Source: a virus
Virus record (IMG/VR): IMGVR_UViG_3300042876_000060
Span: 23,524-87,523 of that record
Reading direction: 5' to 3' (one strand)
Length of the DNA: 64,000 bases
A program made the translations under genes and the position numbers. The notes beneath the pieces were generated by a model. That model saw only the letters and a program-made list of their open reading frames with translations. It made no database searches and was not told the DNA's origin. Positions within the stretch are counted from its first letter, which is position 1; each line of letters opens with the position of its first letter. Below, one piece after another: positions 55,455 to 63,520 of this stretch.

Positions 55455-56227
55455 CAGAAATAACACATTTAGTAACTAACGGTTGCAGTTTTACATACGG
55501 ACAGGGATTAGATAATCCTAAAGAACAAGCCTGGCCAGCACTAGTTGCTAAACAATTAGGCGTACCAATAGTCAATTTGGCCCTTAAAGGGTGCGGCAAT
55601 GACAGTATTCACCGTCGTACCTATGAGTATGTGTACGAGAATCTCCCTACAGGTAGTAAACCATTAGTAATCATTGCTTGGAGCCAGTATTGGCGCCAAG
55701 AGCAATGGTTTAATATATTTCCCGGACAAAGGGCTACCTTTAAACTCAACGATTACAAGCTGATCTGTATGCCTGAGGGTTCCCCTAGAGGCCCAGAAGA
55801 GAAAAATCTATTAGAACATTGGAGCCACGAAAACTTCTATCGTAGAACAATGATCTATAAGCTATCTTTGGCTAATTTATTCAAATCACACAATATTCCT
55901 TATCTTATGTCAGACTATTCAGGTGATTTTAGGCATGAGGGTTTAGAGGAAGCTCGAACAAAGTTACCTACTACAACCTATACTACAAACTCTATTGACT
56001 ATTACACCAATCGAAGTTTTGTAGAAGTTACATATGATAGTCCAAAATTACCATGCGGTCACGATGGACTTGAAGCTCAAGTAGTTCTGTCTGATTATGT
56101 CAATGAAGAAATTAAACGACTTCACGGTGACATCAAAGTGTTGCCTGCAACATCGTTTGTGACGACTAAAGATACTTTTAAAATTAATCATAGGTCAATA
56201 CCGGATATTAACCCTGATTGGATATAA
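55451..56227 (+). CDS. SGNH/GDSL-type hydrolase-like protein
   Basis: 258 aa, ATGA overlap with iscU. VTNGCSFTYGQGL (about 8-20) contains the block I GxS motif; NLALKGCGNDSIHRRTYEY carries the G and N blocks (II/III); a late GHDGLEAQ gives the DxxH-like histidine region. Likely an esterase or acyl hydrolase acting on glycan or lipid. Similar proteins occur in phage sugar-modification regions. Catalysis not certain. Confidence 0.7.
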   Translation: MTEITHLVTNGCSFTYGQGLDNPKEQAWPALVAKQLGVPIVNLALKGCGNDSIHRRTYEYVYENLPTGSKPLVIIAWSQYWRQEQWFNIFPGQRATFKLNDYKLICMPEGSPRGPEEKNLLEHWSHENFYRRTMIYKLSLANLFKSHNIPYLMSDYSGDFRHEGLEEARTKLPTTTYTTNSIDYYTNRSFVEVTYDSPKLPCGHDGLEAQVVLSDYVNEEIKRLHGDIKVLPATSFVTTKDTFKINHRSIPDINPDWI

Positions 56228-56236
56228 CCTAATCCA

Positions 56237-56265
56237 TAGACATACTCTATAGATGATGTTATCAT
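56237..56265 (+). promoter_or_regulatory. Promoter with +1 at the start codon
   Basis: TAGACA, 17 bp, TATCAT (56260-56265), five bases, ATG at 56271; no Shine-Dalgarno. Weaker hexamers than the other leaderless candidates. Confidence 0.5.
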
Positions 56266-56270
56266 AACGT

Positions 56271-56957
56271 ATGTACATACCAGACAAATTTAAATATGAA
56301 GCCATCAAACGCATTGACACACCTGAAGGGCGTAGATATGCAACACCTGATGGTGAAAAGCTACCCAGCGTCACTACGATCTTAGACGCAACCAAATCAG
56401 AAGAATCCAAAAAAGCACTTAACGAGTGGAGGAAGCGTGTGGGAACACAGAAAGCGCAAGCTATCACTACCGAAGCTGCTGGCCGAGGCACTCGTATGCA
56501 CAAGTGGCTTGAAGACTATGTTAAGACAGGTGTTCTAGGAGAACCCGGTTCTAACCCGTACAGTATCCAAAGCAACAGTATGGCTCGCTCTATCATCATG
56601 CAAGGTATGGTTAACTGCACTGAATATTGGGGCACAGAAGTTCCACTATATTTTCCTAAGGTGTATGCCGGTACTACTGACTTATGCGGTGTTCATGGTG
56701 GGGCAGAAGCTATTATGGATCATAAACAAACAAATAAGCCCAAAAAGCGTGAATGGATCGATGATTACTTTGTTCAATTAGCAGCATATGCTAATGCTCA
56801 CAACGAAGTTCACGGAACAAAGATTCAAAAAGGCGTCATTTTTATGTGTGACCCTAACTCAGTATATCAAGAATTCATCATCGAGGGCGCAGAATTCAAC
56901 AAATATTCTGATATGTGGTTCCGTCGAGTCGAACAATTCTACATGAAGTTCCTGTGA
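56271..56957 (+). CDS. PD-(D/E)XK exonuclease (RecB/Cas4-like)
   Basis: 228 aa. LPSVTTILDATKS start, AAGRGTRMHKWLEDY, then the nuclease core GTTDLCGVHGGAEAIMDHKQ with D and DxK, and DYFVQLAAYANA (QhxxY motif). A single-domain phage exonuclease, likely acting in recombination or DNA turnover. Late-region location. Start codon preceded by a promoter rather than a ribosome site. Confidence 0.82.
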   Translation: MYIPDKFKYEAIKRIDTPEGRRYATPDGEKLPSVTTILDATKSEESKKALNEWRKRVGTQKAQAITTEAAGRGTRMHKWLEDYVKTGVLGEPGSNPYSIQSNSMARSIIMQGMVNCTEYWGTEVPLYFPKVYAGTTDLCGVHGGAEAIMDHKQTNKPKKREWIDDYFVQLAAYANAHNEVHGTKIQKGVIFMCDPNSVYQEFIIEGAEFNKYSDMWFRRVEQFYMKFL

Positions 56958-56965
56958 TGATATAA

Positions 56966-56973
56966 GATAAATA
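56966..56973 (+). promoter_or_regulatory. Late-promoter motif GATAAATA
   Basis: 26 bases upstream of the ATG of the fibre gene at 57000. Confidence 0.65.
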
Positions 56974-56999
56974 AGTGATACTCTTTAAAGAATTCACTT

Positions 57000-59381
57000 A
57001 TGGCTATCATACAAATCTCAAAAATCCAGCAACGAACAGGTAACCTAGTTGATCTACCGCAATTAGACGAGGCTGAGTTCGGCTGGGCCACAGATGCTAA
57101 ACGCTTGTTCATAGGTAAGTCTGTACCTAACGAGAACATTGAAGTACTAACGTCTTACTCAAACATCAGTTTCAGTCAAGTTACTGGAAGCGGTGGCAGT
57201 AACTTAAATATTGACAATGCACAGACTGGTCAATTTTTAACATATGTTTCTAGCACTGGTACTTGGCAAAACTCAGGTGGTAATAGTTTACAGCCCGGCA
57301 ATACAGCATTATACACTACAAACAATATTCACTTAGGTAACGTAGGTAACGTTAAGCTAGGTGGTGGTGCTATTGGTTATGTGCTTCAAACTGACGGTAC
57401 TGGGAACTTGACTTGGTCTAGTAAAGGCACAATCACCGCTAATATCATTGCATTATCCAATGCAACTCCGATCGTGATGCGCGTTGCAACAAGTATTCCA
57501 TACACAAACGGAACTTCAGTCACTATCAGTGGTGTTAACGGTACTGCAAACGGTAACGTCAACAGTAAAATTTTCTACGTTAAAGTTGCAAACGACTTCC
57601 CTACGTCAGGCAACGTAACTTTGTATACAGACTCTGTACTATCAACAGCAGCAGTAGGTACATCATTGACGTATACAAATAGTCCAAACGCATTAGCGAT
57701 TACATCCGTAGGTGGCGGTGGCGCTGCTGCGGCCAACGGTTCTACTTACTCTATTCAGTTCAATAACTCAGGAATCTTATCAGGTGATAGCAACATCACT
57801 TGGGATTTCAACAATAGAATTTTGTCGGTTAATGGTAATGCCAACATTGCTGGTAACATTAATGGAACTGCAAACATAGTTGCATCTCGATTAGTATCAA
57901 ACATTGCTACTGGTAGCTCACCTTTAGTTGTCACTAGTACAACCCGTGTAGCTAACTTATCTGTAGCTTACGCAAACGTAAGTGATTTTGGGGTTACAAC
58001 TACTCAAACTACAGGAACCTTCTATCCTGTATTCGTTAGCGGAAATACAACCGCTAACTATGCGTTGGGCTCTAATGCTAATATCTCAATAGATGCAGCA
58101 ACTGGATTATTTAAGTCAACATTATTATCTGCTACTGGTACTGTCACTGGCGGTAACCTAGCAACCGCAGGCACATTGAGCGCAGGTGGCAATGCTAACG
58201 TAGGTAACTTGGGTACCGGCGGATTAATCACTGCTACAGGTAATATTGGCGGTGGTAACATCAATACCGGTGGTTTGATTACTGCTACTGGCAACATTCG
58301 TTCTACTGCTTTCTTGGTTGGTGCTAATTTATCTATTACTGGAAATGCTAATCTGGGAAATATAGGAACCGGCTTAGTTACTGCTACAGGTAATATTACT
58401 GCTCCGTTTTTCATTGGTAACGTTCAAGGTAACATTAGTGGTAACTTGTCTGTCAATGGTTCAAATACTCAAGTATTGTTTAATGATGCGGGATTAGCAA
58501 ACGCAACATCAGGTTTCACATTTACCAAAACATCAAATGCACTATTCGTAGGTAACACTATAAGTGCAGTGGGTAATGCTAACGTAGGTAATTTAGGAAC
58601 TGCGGGACTAATCACTGCAACTGGTAACGTAAATGCAGGTAACGTCATTACTGCAGGACAATTAATTACCACAGTGGTAACAGGCACTGCACCTTTAGCA
58701 GTGTCAAGTACAACACGTGTTGCTAACTTAAACGTTGCATATGCAAACGTTGCTGATTTTATTAATGTCACTACTGGTACAACTGGTATTGTATACCCAA
58801 TCTTTGCAAATGCAGTTACCGGTAATATCGTTGAAACTGCAAATACAATTTTCAGTGCAAACATGGCTAACGGTGCACTGATCGCAACTACGTTCTCGGG
58901 TATACATAGTGGTAACATTCTTACTACTGATATCTCTACAGGTGCAAACACTACTGTAGGTAATATCACTGGTAATTGGATTCTTACTGCAGGTTCTAGA
59001 ATGCAAGCAACATACGCTGACTTGGCAGAATATTATGAAGCAGATCAAGTTTATGATCCAGGAACTGTTCTAGCATTTGGTGGTGAAAAAGAAGTTACTA
59101 TCGCAGAAGACGGCACAACAAGAGTAGCAGGTGTAGTATCAACTGATCCAGCATATGCAATGAATGCAAAATGTCCAGGCATTGCGGTAGCTATCGCTCT
59201 GCAAGGTCGTGTGCCGTGTAAAGTAAGAGGCAAAGTACGTAAAGGTGATATGATGGTTAGTGCAGGCAACGGCTTTGCAAGACCATGGAACAACCCACAG
59301 ATGGGTATGGTTATCGGCAAAGCACTAGAAGACTTTGACGGTATTGAGGGCGTAATCGAAGTCGCCGTCGGAAGATTATAA
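57000..59381 (+). CDS. Large repetitive tail-fibre protein
   Basis: 793 aa. N-terminal attachment-type domain IQISKIQQRTGNLVDLPQLD then EFGWATDAKRLFIG (RR-G-x-LP-L-x-GE..WATD.KRLFIG family). The middle (about 250-650) is Gly/Asn/Thr-rich with repeats of GLITATGNI and NANVGNLGT and a duplicated TTRVANL.VAYANV.DF block. The C-terminal domain (ADLAEYYEADQVYDPGTVLAFG.., VAIALQGRVPCKVRGKV, IEVAVGRL) is a conserved fibre-end domain. Likely receptor-binding. Confidence 0.82.
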   Translation: MAIIQISKIQQRTGNLVDLPQLDEAEFGWATDAKRLFIGKSVPNENIEVLTSYSNISFSQVTGSGGSNLNIDNAQTGQFLTYVSSTGTWQNSGGNSLQPGNTALYTTNNIHLGNVGNVKLGGGAIGYVLQTDGTGNLTWSSKGTITANIIALSNATPIVMRVATSIPYTNGTSVTISGVNGTANGNVNSKIFYVKVANDFPTSGNVTLYTDSVLSTAAVGTSLTYTNSPNALAITSVGGGGAAAANGSTYSIQFNNSGILSGDSNITWDFNNRILSVNGNANIAGNINGTANIVASRLVSNIATGSSPLVVTSTTRVANLSVAYANVSDFGVTTTQTTGTFYPVFVSGNTTANYALGSNANISIDAATGLFKSTLLSATGTVTGGNLATAGTLSAGGNANVGNLGTGGLITATGNIGGGNINTGGLITATGNIRSTAFLVGANLSITGNANLGNIGTGLVTATGNITAPFFIGNVQGNISGNLSVNGSNTQVLFNDAGLANATSGFTFTKTSNALFVGNTISAVGNANVGNLGTAGLITATGNVNAGNVITAGQLITTVVTGTAPLAVSSTTRVANLNVAYANVADFINVTTGTTGIVYPIFANAVTGNIVETANTIFSANMANGALIATTFSGIHSGNILTTDISTGANTTVGNITGNWILTAGSRMQATYADLAEYYEADQVYDPGTVLAFGGEKEVTIAEDGTTRVAGVVSTDPAYAMNAKCPGIAVAIALQGRVPCKVRGKVRKGDMMVSAGNGFARPWNNPQMGMVIGKALEDFDGIEGVIEVAVGRL
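57886..58790 (+). repeat. Degenerate coding repeats of the fibre shaft
   Basis: Two copies of a block containing TTRVANL-VAYANV (near 57940 and 58710) bracket at least four short units ending GLITATGN or LVTATGN. Nucleotide identity is moderate, so the repeats are old or under rapid change; they could recombine to alter shaft length. Confidence 0.7.
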
Positions 59382-59394
59382 TTAGGAAAACAAA

Positions 59395-59682
59395 ATGGCA
59401 TCAGTAATTTATACAGCAAACGGTACAAGTCAACGTACCGCAGCAAGCACCACAGACAAAGTAAAAATTTCAACAACCACATCGGCTATTGCAGTTAATA
59501 CAGGTAACTCTAGCGTAACAGCAAACTTGACAGCTTGCCAAATCATACCGGCAAATACAGTTGAGAGTGACTTTTATGTAGGTCAAGGTAACTATATTGC
59601 ATATATCAACGTTGCTGGCACTGCTGGTGCATTTAGCATCACTGACTTGGGCGCAAATCATCCTGCTACAGGAACTGAATAA
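59395..59682 (+). CDS. Small virion protein, 95 aa
   Basis: Thr/Ala/Asn-rich, one Cys; SVIYTANGTSQRTAASTTDK, beta-strand-rich, with ANTVESDFYVGQGNYIAYINV. Ribosome site AGGAAAA, 13 bases after the fibre stop. Probably a fibre-associated or decoration protein. Function unknown. Confidence 0.6.
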   Translation: MASVIYTANGTSQRTAASTTDKVKISTTTSAIAVNTGNSSVTANLTACQIIPANTVESDFYVGQGNYIAYINVAGTAGAFSITDLGANHPATGTE

Positions 59683-59688
59683 GGCTTA

Positions 59689-59711
59689 CATACGATACTA
59701 AATATCGTATG
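59689..59711 (+). promoter_or_regulatory. Inverted repeat containing the start codon
   Basis: CATACGATA (59689-59697) and TATCGTATG (59703-59711) flank CTAAA; the ATG of the epimerase gene is the end of the 3' arm. The loop region also forms a late-like ACTAAATA (59697-59704). Same architecture as 8929-8949. Confidence 0.55.
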
Positions 59712-60614
59712 GCTAAAAAAGTTCTTATTATTGGTGGAAACGGATATATTGGTTCAAGACTGATTCACGATCTACACAACACATACGACATTCATAGTGT
59801 CGATATTTGTTGGTTTGGTCAACCCGATTCTCATACAGAGGTTAGAGACTATAATAGGTTATCTAAGCAAGAACTATCACAATACAACGCCATCATACTG
59901 TTAGCAGGACATAGCTCTGTTAAAATGTGTGATGGTCCAGTACTTTCAAGCTGGGTGAATAACGTAAACAATTTCATTGGCTTGGTCAGTAAGCTAGACA
60001 AGTCTCAGACACTAATATATGCGAGTAGTGGTAGTGTCTATGGATCAAGTAATACTATCTCAACTGAGGATATCCCACTACAGTTCAAACCCATCAACAA
60101 CTATGACCTAACTAAGTATTCGCTTGACGTACAAGCAGAGAAGTTTATCAAAGATGGATACACTATCATTGGGTTACGATTTGGAACTGTCAATGGTTGG
60201 AGTCCAAACACACGTGAAGAATTGATGATTAACGCAATGACCAAAAAGTCATTGTATGATGGCACCGTCACAATCAATAACAAGACAATCACTAGACCAA
60301 TCTTGGGTATCAATGATATTAGTCGCGCGGTTAAATCTATAGTTGACAAACCAATCTCAGGAGTTTATAATATATCTAGCTTTGCTGATACGGTAGAAAA
60401 CATAAGTGGTTATGTAAGTAAAATCTTAGATGCAAAGGTACAAGAGACCATCAACGTTTCTGGTGCGTATGATTTTATTATGGATACATCTAAGTTCAAG
60501 CGTACATATGATTTTGAATTCACTGATACAGTAGAATCCATTGTTACAGAATTCGTTGATAAGTTCGAGAAGGCTAACTTCTCGAACAGAAATCAATTTA
60601 TCAAATATGAGTAA
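59709..60614 (+). CDS. NAD-dependent epimerase/dehydratase
   Basis: 301 aa extended SDR. VLIIGGNGYIGSRL (5-18) binds NAD; YASSGSVYGSS holds the catalytic Ser, and YDLTKYS the YxxxK pair. GLRFGTVNGWSPN is the substrate-loop region. Acts on a nucleotide sugar, upstream of the C-methyltransferase at 60607 with which it overlaps by eight bases. Start codon in a hairpin, without ribosome site. Confidence 0.86.
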   Translation: MAKKVLIIGGNGYIGSRLIHDLHNTYDIHSVDICWFGQPDSHTEVRDYNRLSKQELSQYNAIILLAGHSSVKMCDGPVLSSWVNNVNNFIGLVSKLDKSQTLIYASSGSVYGSSNTISTEDIPLQFKPINNYDLTKYSLDVQAEKFIKDGYTIIGLRFGTVNGWSPNTREELMINAMTKKSLYDGTVTINNKTITRPILGINDISRAVKSIVDKPISGVYNISSFADTVENISGYVSKILDAKVQETINVSGAYDFIMDTSKFKRTYDFEFTDTVESIVTEFVDKFEKANFSNRNQFIKYE

Positions 60615-61809
60615 CGTAACAGAAAATAAAACTTGTTTAGCTTGCGGTAGCACTAATCTAACATCATCATTAAACTTAGGCAATCAGCCACTAGCAAACA
60701 ACTTAAAGTATGCTCCAGAGACACAAGATACATATCCACTTGCTGTAAACCTATGTGAAGATTGCTGTCACTTGCAGTTGTCACATACAGTAGACCCTAA
60801 AGTAATCTATTCAAACTATCTATATGTGGCTGGTACTAGTCAGACTCTAAAAGACTACAGCGATTGGTTTGCTGGTTATGTTCTAGAGACAATGACTAAT
60901 ACCACAAACAACGTACTGGACATTGGATGTAATGACGGTACTCAACTAAACTCATTTAGAAATCTAGGCATCAACACCTTTGGAATCGACCCGGCAGAGA
61001 ACATATATCCAACAAGCTCGAAGAATCACAACGTAATCTGTGACTACTTTGGTCCTAATATCGTAGACAAAGTTCATAGTAGCTTCGATGCTATCACTGC
61101 ACAGAATGTTTTTGCTCATAATCCTAATCCATTAGAGTTCTTAGAAACATGCAAGCAACTGATGGACGATCACACATTATTGTTCATTCAAACTAGTCAG
61201 GCTGACATGGTATTGAACAATGAGTTTGATACAATCTACCATGAGCATATCAATTTCTTCAACAGTAATAGCATGAACGAACTAGCCAAACGTGCTAACT
61301 TAAATCTTATTGATGTAATCAAGACGCCGATTCATGGTAATAGTTATGTGTTTGTATTAAGCAAGACCAAACAACGTTTCTTCCACATGACAAACGTTCT
61401 AAAGAACGAATCAAAGTTACTTGACACGACAACGTACAAAGTATGGGAGAAGGTTGTTTATCAAAACACGTGGCAACTGAGGTCAGTTTTGAACGCATAC
61501 AGTGAACAAGGGTATAAGATTATTGGTTACGGGGCAGCAGCAAAGGGAAATACATTATTGAACTATATCAAGACTCCACTTGATCTCATCATTGATGATA
61601 GTCCTTTGAAACAAGATATGTATTGTCCAGGACACAACACTCCTATCAAGTCAATCGAAGCTCTAATGAACTTCTCCCCAAATGACAAAATTCTATTCAT
61701 GCCACTTGCATGGAACTTCTTTGACGAAATTAGTCAGCGTATCAAGAAAGTTCGTGACCAACCACATGATCTGTTCTTAAAATATTTCCCAGAGGTAGAT
61801 GTAAAATGA
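60607..61809 (+). CDS. Sugar C-methyltransferase (NovU/TylCIII-like)
   Basis: 400 aa from the ATG at 60607. N-terminal zinc-binding domain CLACGSTNLTSSLNLG..PLANNL and LCEDCCHLQLSHTVDP, Rossmann SAM domain VLDIGCNDGTQL (about 109-120), and a C-terminal C-methyltransferase domain with IIGYGAAAKGNTLLNYI. This three-part layout is that of enzymes methylating 4-keto-sugar nucleotides. It suggests a branched deoxysugar made by this cluster. Confidence 0.9.
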   Translation: MSNVTENKTCLACGSTNLTSSLNLGNQPLANNLKYAPETQDTYPLAVNLCEDCCHLQLSHTVDPKVIYSNYLYVAGTSQTLKDYSDWFAGYVLETMTNTTNNVLDIGCNDGTQLNSFRNLGINTFGIDPAENIYPTSSKNHNVICDYFGPNIVDKVHSSFDAITAQNVFAHNPNPLEFLETCKQLMDDHTLLFIQTSQADMVLNNEFDTIYHEHINFFNSNSMNELAKRANLNLIDVIKTPIHGNSYVFVLSKTKQRFFHMTNVLKNESKLLDTTTYKVWEKVVYQNTWQLRSVLNAYSEQGYKIIGYGAAAKGNTLLNYIKTPLDLIIDDSPLKQDMYCPGHNTPIKSIEALMNFSPNDKILFMPLAWNFFDEISQRIKKVRDQPHDLFLKYFPEVDVK

Positions 61810-62171
61810 AATTCCCAGTAATCGAATTAGTAGACCGGTATTGTATCGCAAAATTGAAGTTCGCAAAGATTGGCAACAACAAAGAAGAACTAGACTTCTA
61901 CACGGATCAACTAAAAGATATCGATTTTGAGTTAATCAAAGAGGAACTTGATAAGTTGTATGACGTTCATGCACGTGTGTGGGAACTAGAAGACGACTTT
62001 AAAAAGTATCGAGTAGAAAAGATGTTCGACTTAGCAGAAGTAGGCCGTAGAGCGTTGAAGTGTAGAGATATTATGGAAGAACGTTATGTGCTAAAGAATG
62101 TCATCGCTGATAAACTTAACGATCCGGTCAAAGAACGCAAGAACTACGGCGATGGTGGTTTCACAATTTAA
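61806..62171 (+). CDS. DUF6165-type small protein
   Basis: 121 aa, ATGA overlap. PVIELVDRYCIAKLKFAKIG, LDFYTDQLKDI, LYDVHARVWELEDDF, EVGRRALKCRDIMEERYVLKN match the DUF6165 family, helical proteins usually encoded beside glycosyltransferases. Function unknown but context-consistent. Confidence 0.72.
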   Translation: MKFPVIELVDRYCIAKLKFAKIGNNKEELDFYTDQLKDIDFELIKEELDKLYDVHARVWELEDDFKKYRVEKMFDLAEVGRRALKCRDIMEERYVLKNVIADKLNDPVKERKNYGDGGFTI

Positions 62172-63397
62172 TTGAGTGGATGGATGAAATACTTCTTGTT
62201 TGTCATCACATCTAAATTGTAGTCACAAATCTTCTTAGCTTCGGTTAAGAAATATGCTAACTCATCAGGGGTCAATTCGCATAAGCGTTTGACCTCTTTT
62301 GCTATCATCAATAATCTCTGTGCCGTATCGTCTACGTCATCGTAAGACTCGTCTATCAACGGTGAGAATGTCTTGTAGCCTAAACTTCTGAACAAGTCTA
62401 GTGTCTTTGGATTAGATACTACTAAGAACGGATGACGTAGTGCTACCGGCTTGAAAATCTTTTCGCTTAATATTCTACCGGTATCAGTGTTACTTTCAAA
62501 ATGATGACTGAATGGCTTCAATGGTATACTAGTCTCGGTCACTACGCTAAAGTAACTATTCTCGTATAGATCCTTATCAGTTGCAAGAATGTTTGCAGCG
62601 TTGACAGAAGAAGTTTCATCAATATCGATGATAAGTTTGTCTAGTTTTCTTAGTGCATTCTCGGTATTCTCCAACAAGTTTTTCACTTCTGTATTGTAAC
62701 CTAAAAATTGCTGCAGGAATTCATAGGTGTCATTACCATTCATATATGAACCCTTTGAGTTATAGCTAACAAATCCTTTATCAAGCACACCTAAGGCCGA
62801 CAGCAAATTAACAATAGCACCTCGATGTGGTCTCCATAAACCATTGAAACTGAGAAACTTCTTCTCATACTCCTTAATTTGAAGTGTCACGGGGATAATG
62901 TGGTCAGTGTACTTAGGATAGTCCTGCATCATCCTTTCAAACTCAGTAGCCCACTCATATCTACATACAGGAAGATTGTACTTTCTACTGATGACATTAA
63001 TCTCCTCCAACATGTCAGCCGATTCACTTCGTATGATTATATTTTTGGGGTCAATAGAATGCTTCACTAGCACATCTCTGTAAACCCCCTCAACATTTTC
63101 GTGATATCCATGACCAGTCGTAGCTAAAATTAATGTCACCTCACCTAATTTAATACGGGCCAGTATGTCATCTGGAATAAGGGTAGTGATATCGTACACT
63201 GAAAATGCATCATGGTGTACAAACTCTATATAGTAATAGTCTCCGAGTCGTCGGTCAATCTCATCTATCCAATTTTCCTCAGCAATGCTAAGATTTCTTT
63301 CTTTAAATGCAATACGATTCTCCGGTCCGTTGTTGTCTCCCGGTGCTCTAGCCCAAGTCCAAATTAGTGGTGTTTTCGCTGAATTTAATAATGCCAT
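62168..63397 (-). CDS. Glycosyltransferase-like protein
   Basis: 409 aa if the ATG at 63397 is used: it lies four bases after a minus-strand CATAAATA, as at other leaderless late genes; an ATG at 63421 would add eight residues. The C-terminal part NSYFSVVTETSIPL... and SEKIFKPVALRHPFLVVSNP.TLDLFRSLGYKTFSPLIDE is the nucleotide-sugar-binding half of a GT-B-like family common in marine and freshwater phages. Converges on the sugar cluster. Donor and acceptor unknown. Confidence 0.68.
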   Translation of the reverse strand: MALLNSAKTPLIWTWARAPGDNNGPENRIAFKERNLSIAEENWIDEIDRRLGDYYYIEFVHHDAFSVYDITTLIPDDILARIKLGEVTLILATTGHGYHENVEGVYRDVLVKHSIDPKNIIIRSESADMLEEINVISRKYNLPVCRYEWATEFERMMQDYPKYTDHIIPVTLQIKEYEKKFLSFNGLWRPHRGAIVNLLSALGVLDKGFVSYNSKGSYMNGNDTYEFLQQFLGYNTEVKNLLENTENALRKLDKLIIDIDETSSVNAANILATDKDLYENSYFSVVTETSIPLKPFSHHFESNTDTGRILSEKIFKPVALRHPFLVVSNPKTLDLFRSLGYKTFSPLIDESYDDVDDTAQRLLMIAKEVKRLCELTPDELAYFLTEAKKICDYNLDVMTNKKYFIHPLN

Positions 63398-63401
63398 AAT
63401 G

Positions 63402-63409
63402 TATTTATG
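63402..63409 (-). promoter_or_regulatory. Late-promoter motif for the glycosyltransferase-like gene
   Basis: Minus-strand CATAAATA, four bases before the ATG at 63397. Confidence 0.55.
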
Positions 63410-63428
63410 GTGTTTTCCCATGCGGTTA

Positions 63429-63436
63429 GATAAATA
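63429..63436 (+). promoter_or_regulatory. Late-promoter motif GATAAATA
   Basis: Upstream of the virion gene at 63521, preceding a structured leader of about 80 bases. Confidence 0.65.
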
Positions 63437-63498
63437 GAATGTACATTCTCATTCGGAGAATTTATGCAGTAACCCACTGCGTAGCGGCTAGAACCCGC
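63437..63498 (+). promoter_or_regulatory. Structured late leader
   Basis: Palindrome GAATGTACATTC (63437-63448), hairpin ATTCTC-ATTCG-GAGAAT (63445-63461), GCAGT-AACCC-ACTGC (63466-63480) and GCGG..CCGC (63484-63498) stand in a row before an AAAGGAAA ribosome site. Likely stabilises the mRNA of a highly expressed virion gene. Confidence 0.5.
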
Positions 63499-63520
63499 GA
63501 ACATTATAAAGGAAAAACAA

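Noticed and set aside
58058-58969. Long minus-strand frames opposite the fibre gene
   Set aside because: Pro/Val-rich translations of Gly/Asn/Thr repeats; an artefact of repeat composition.
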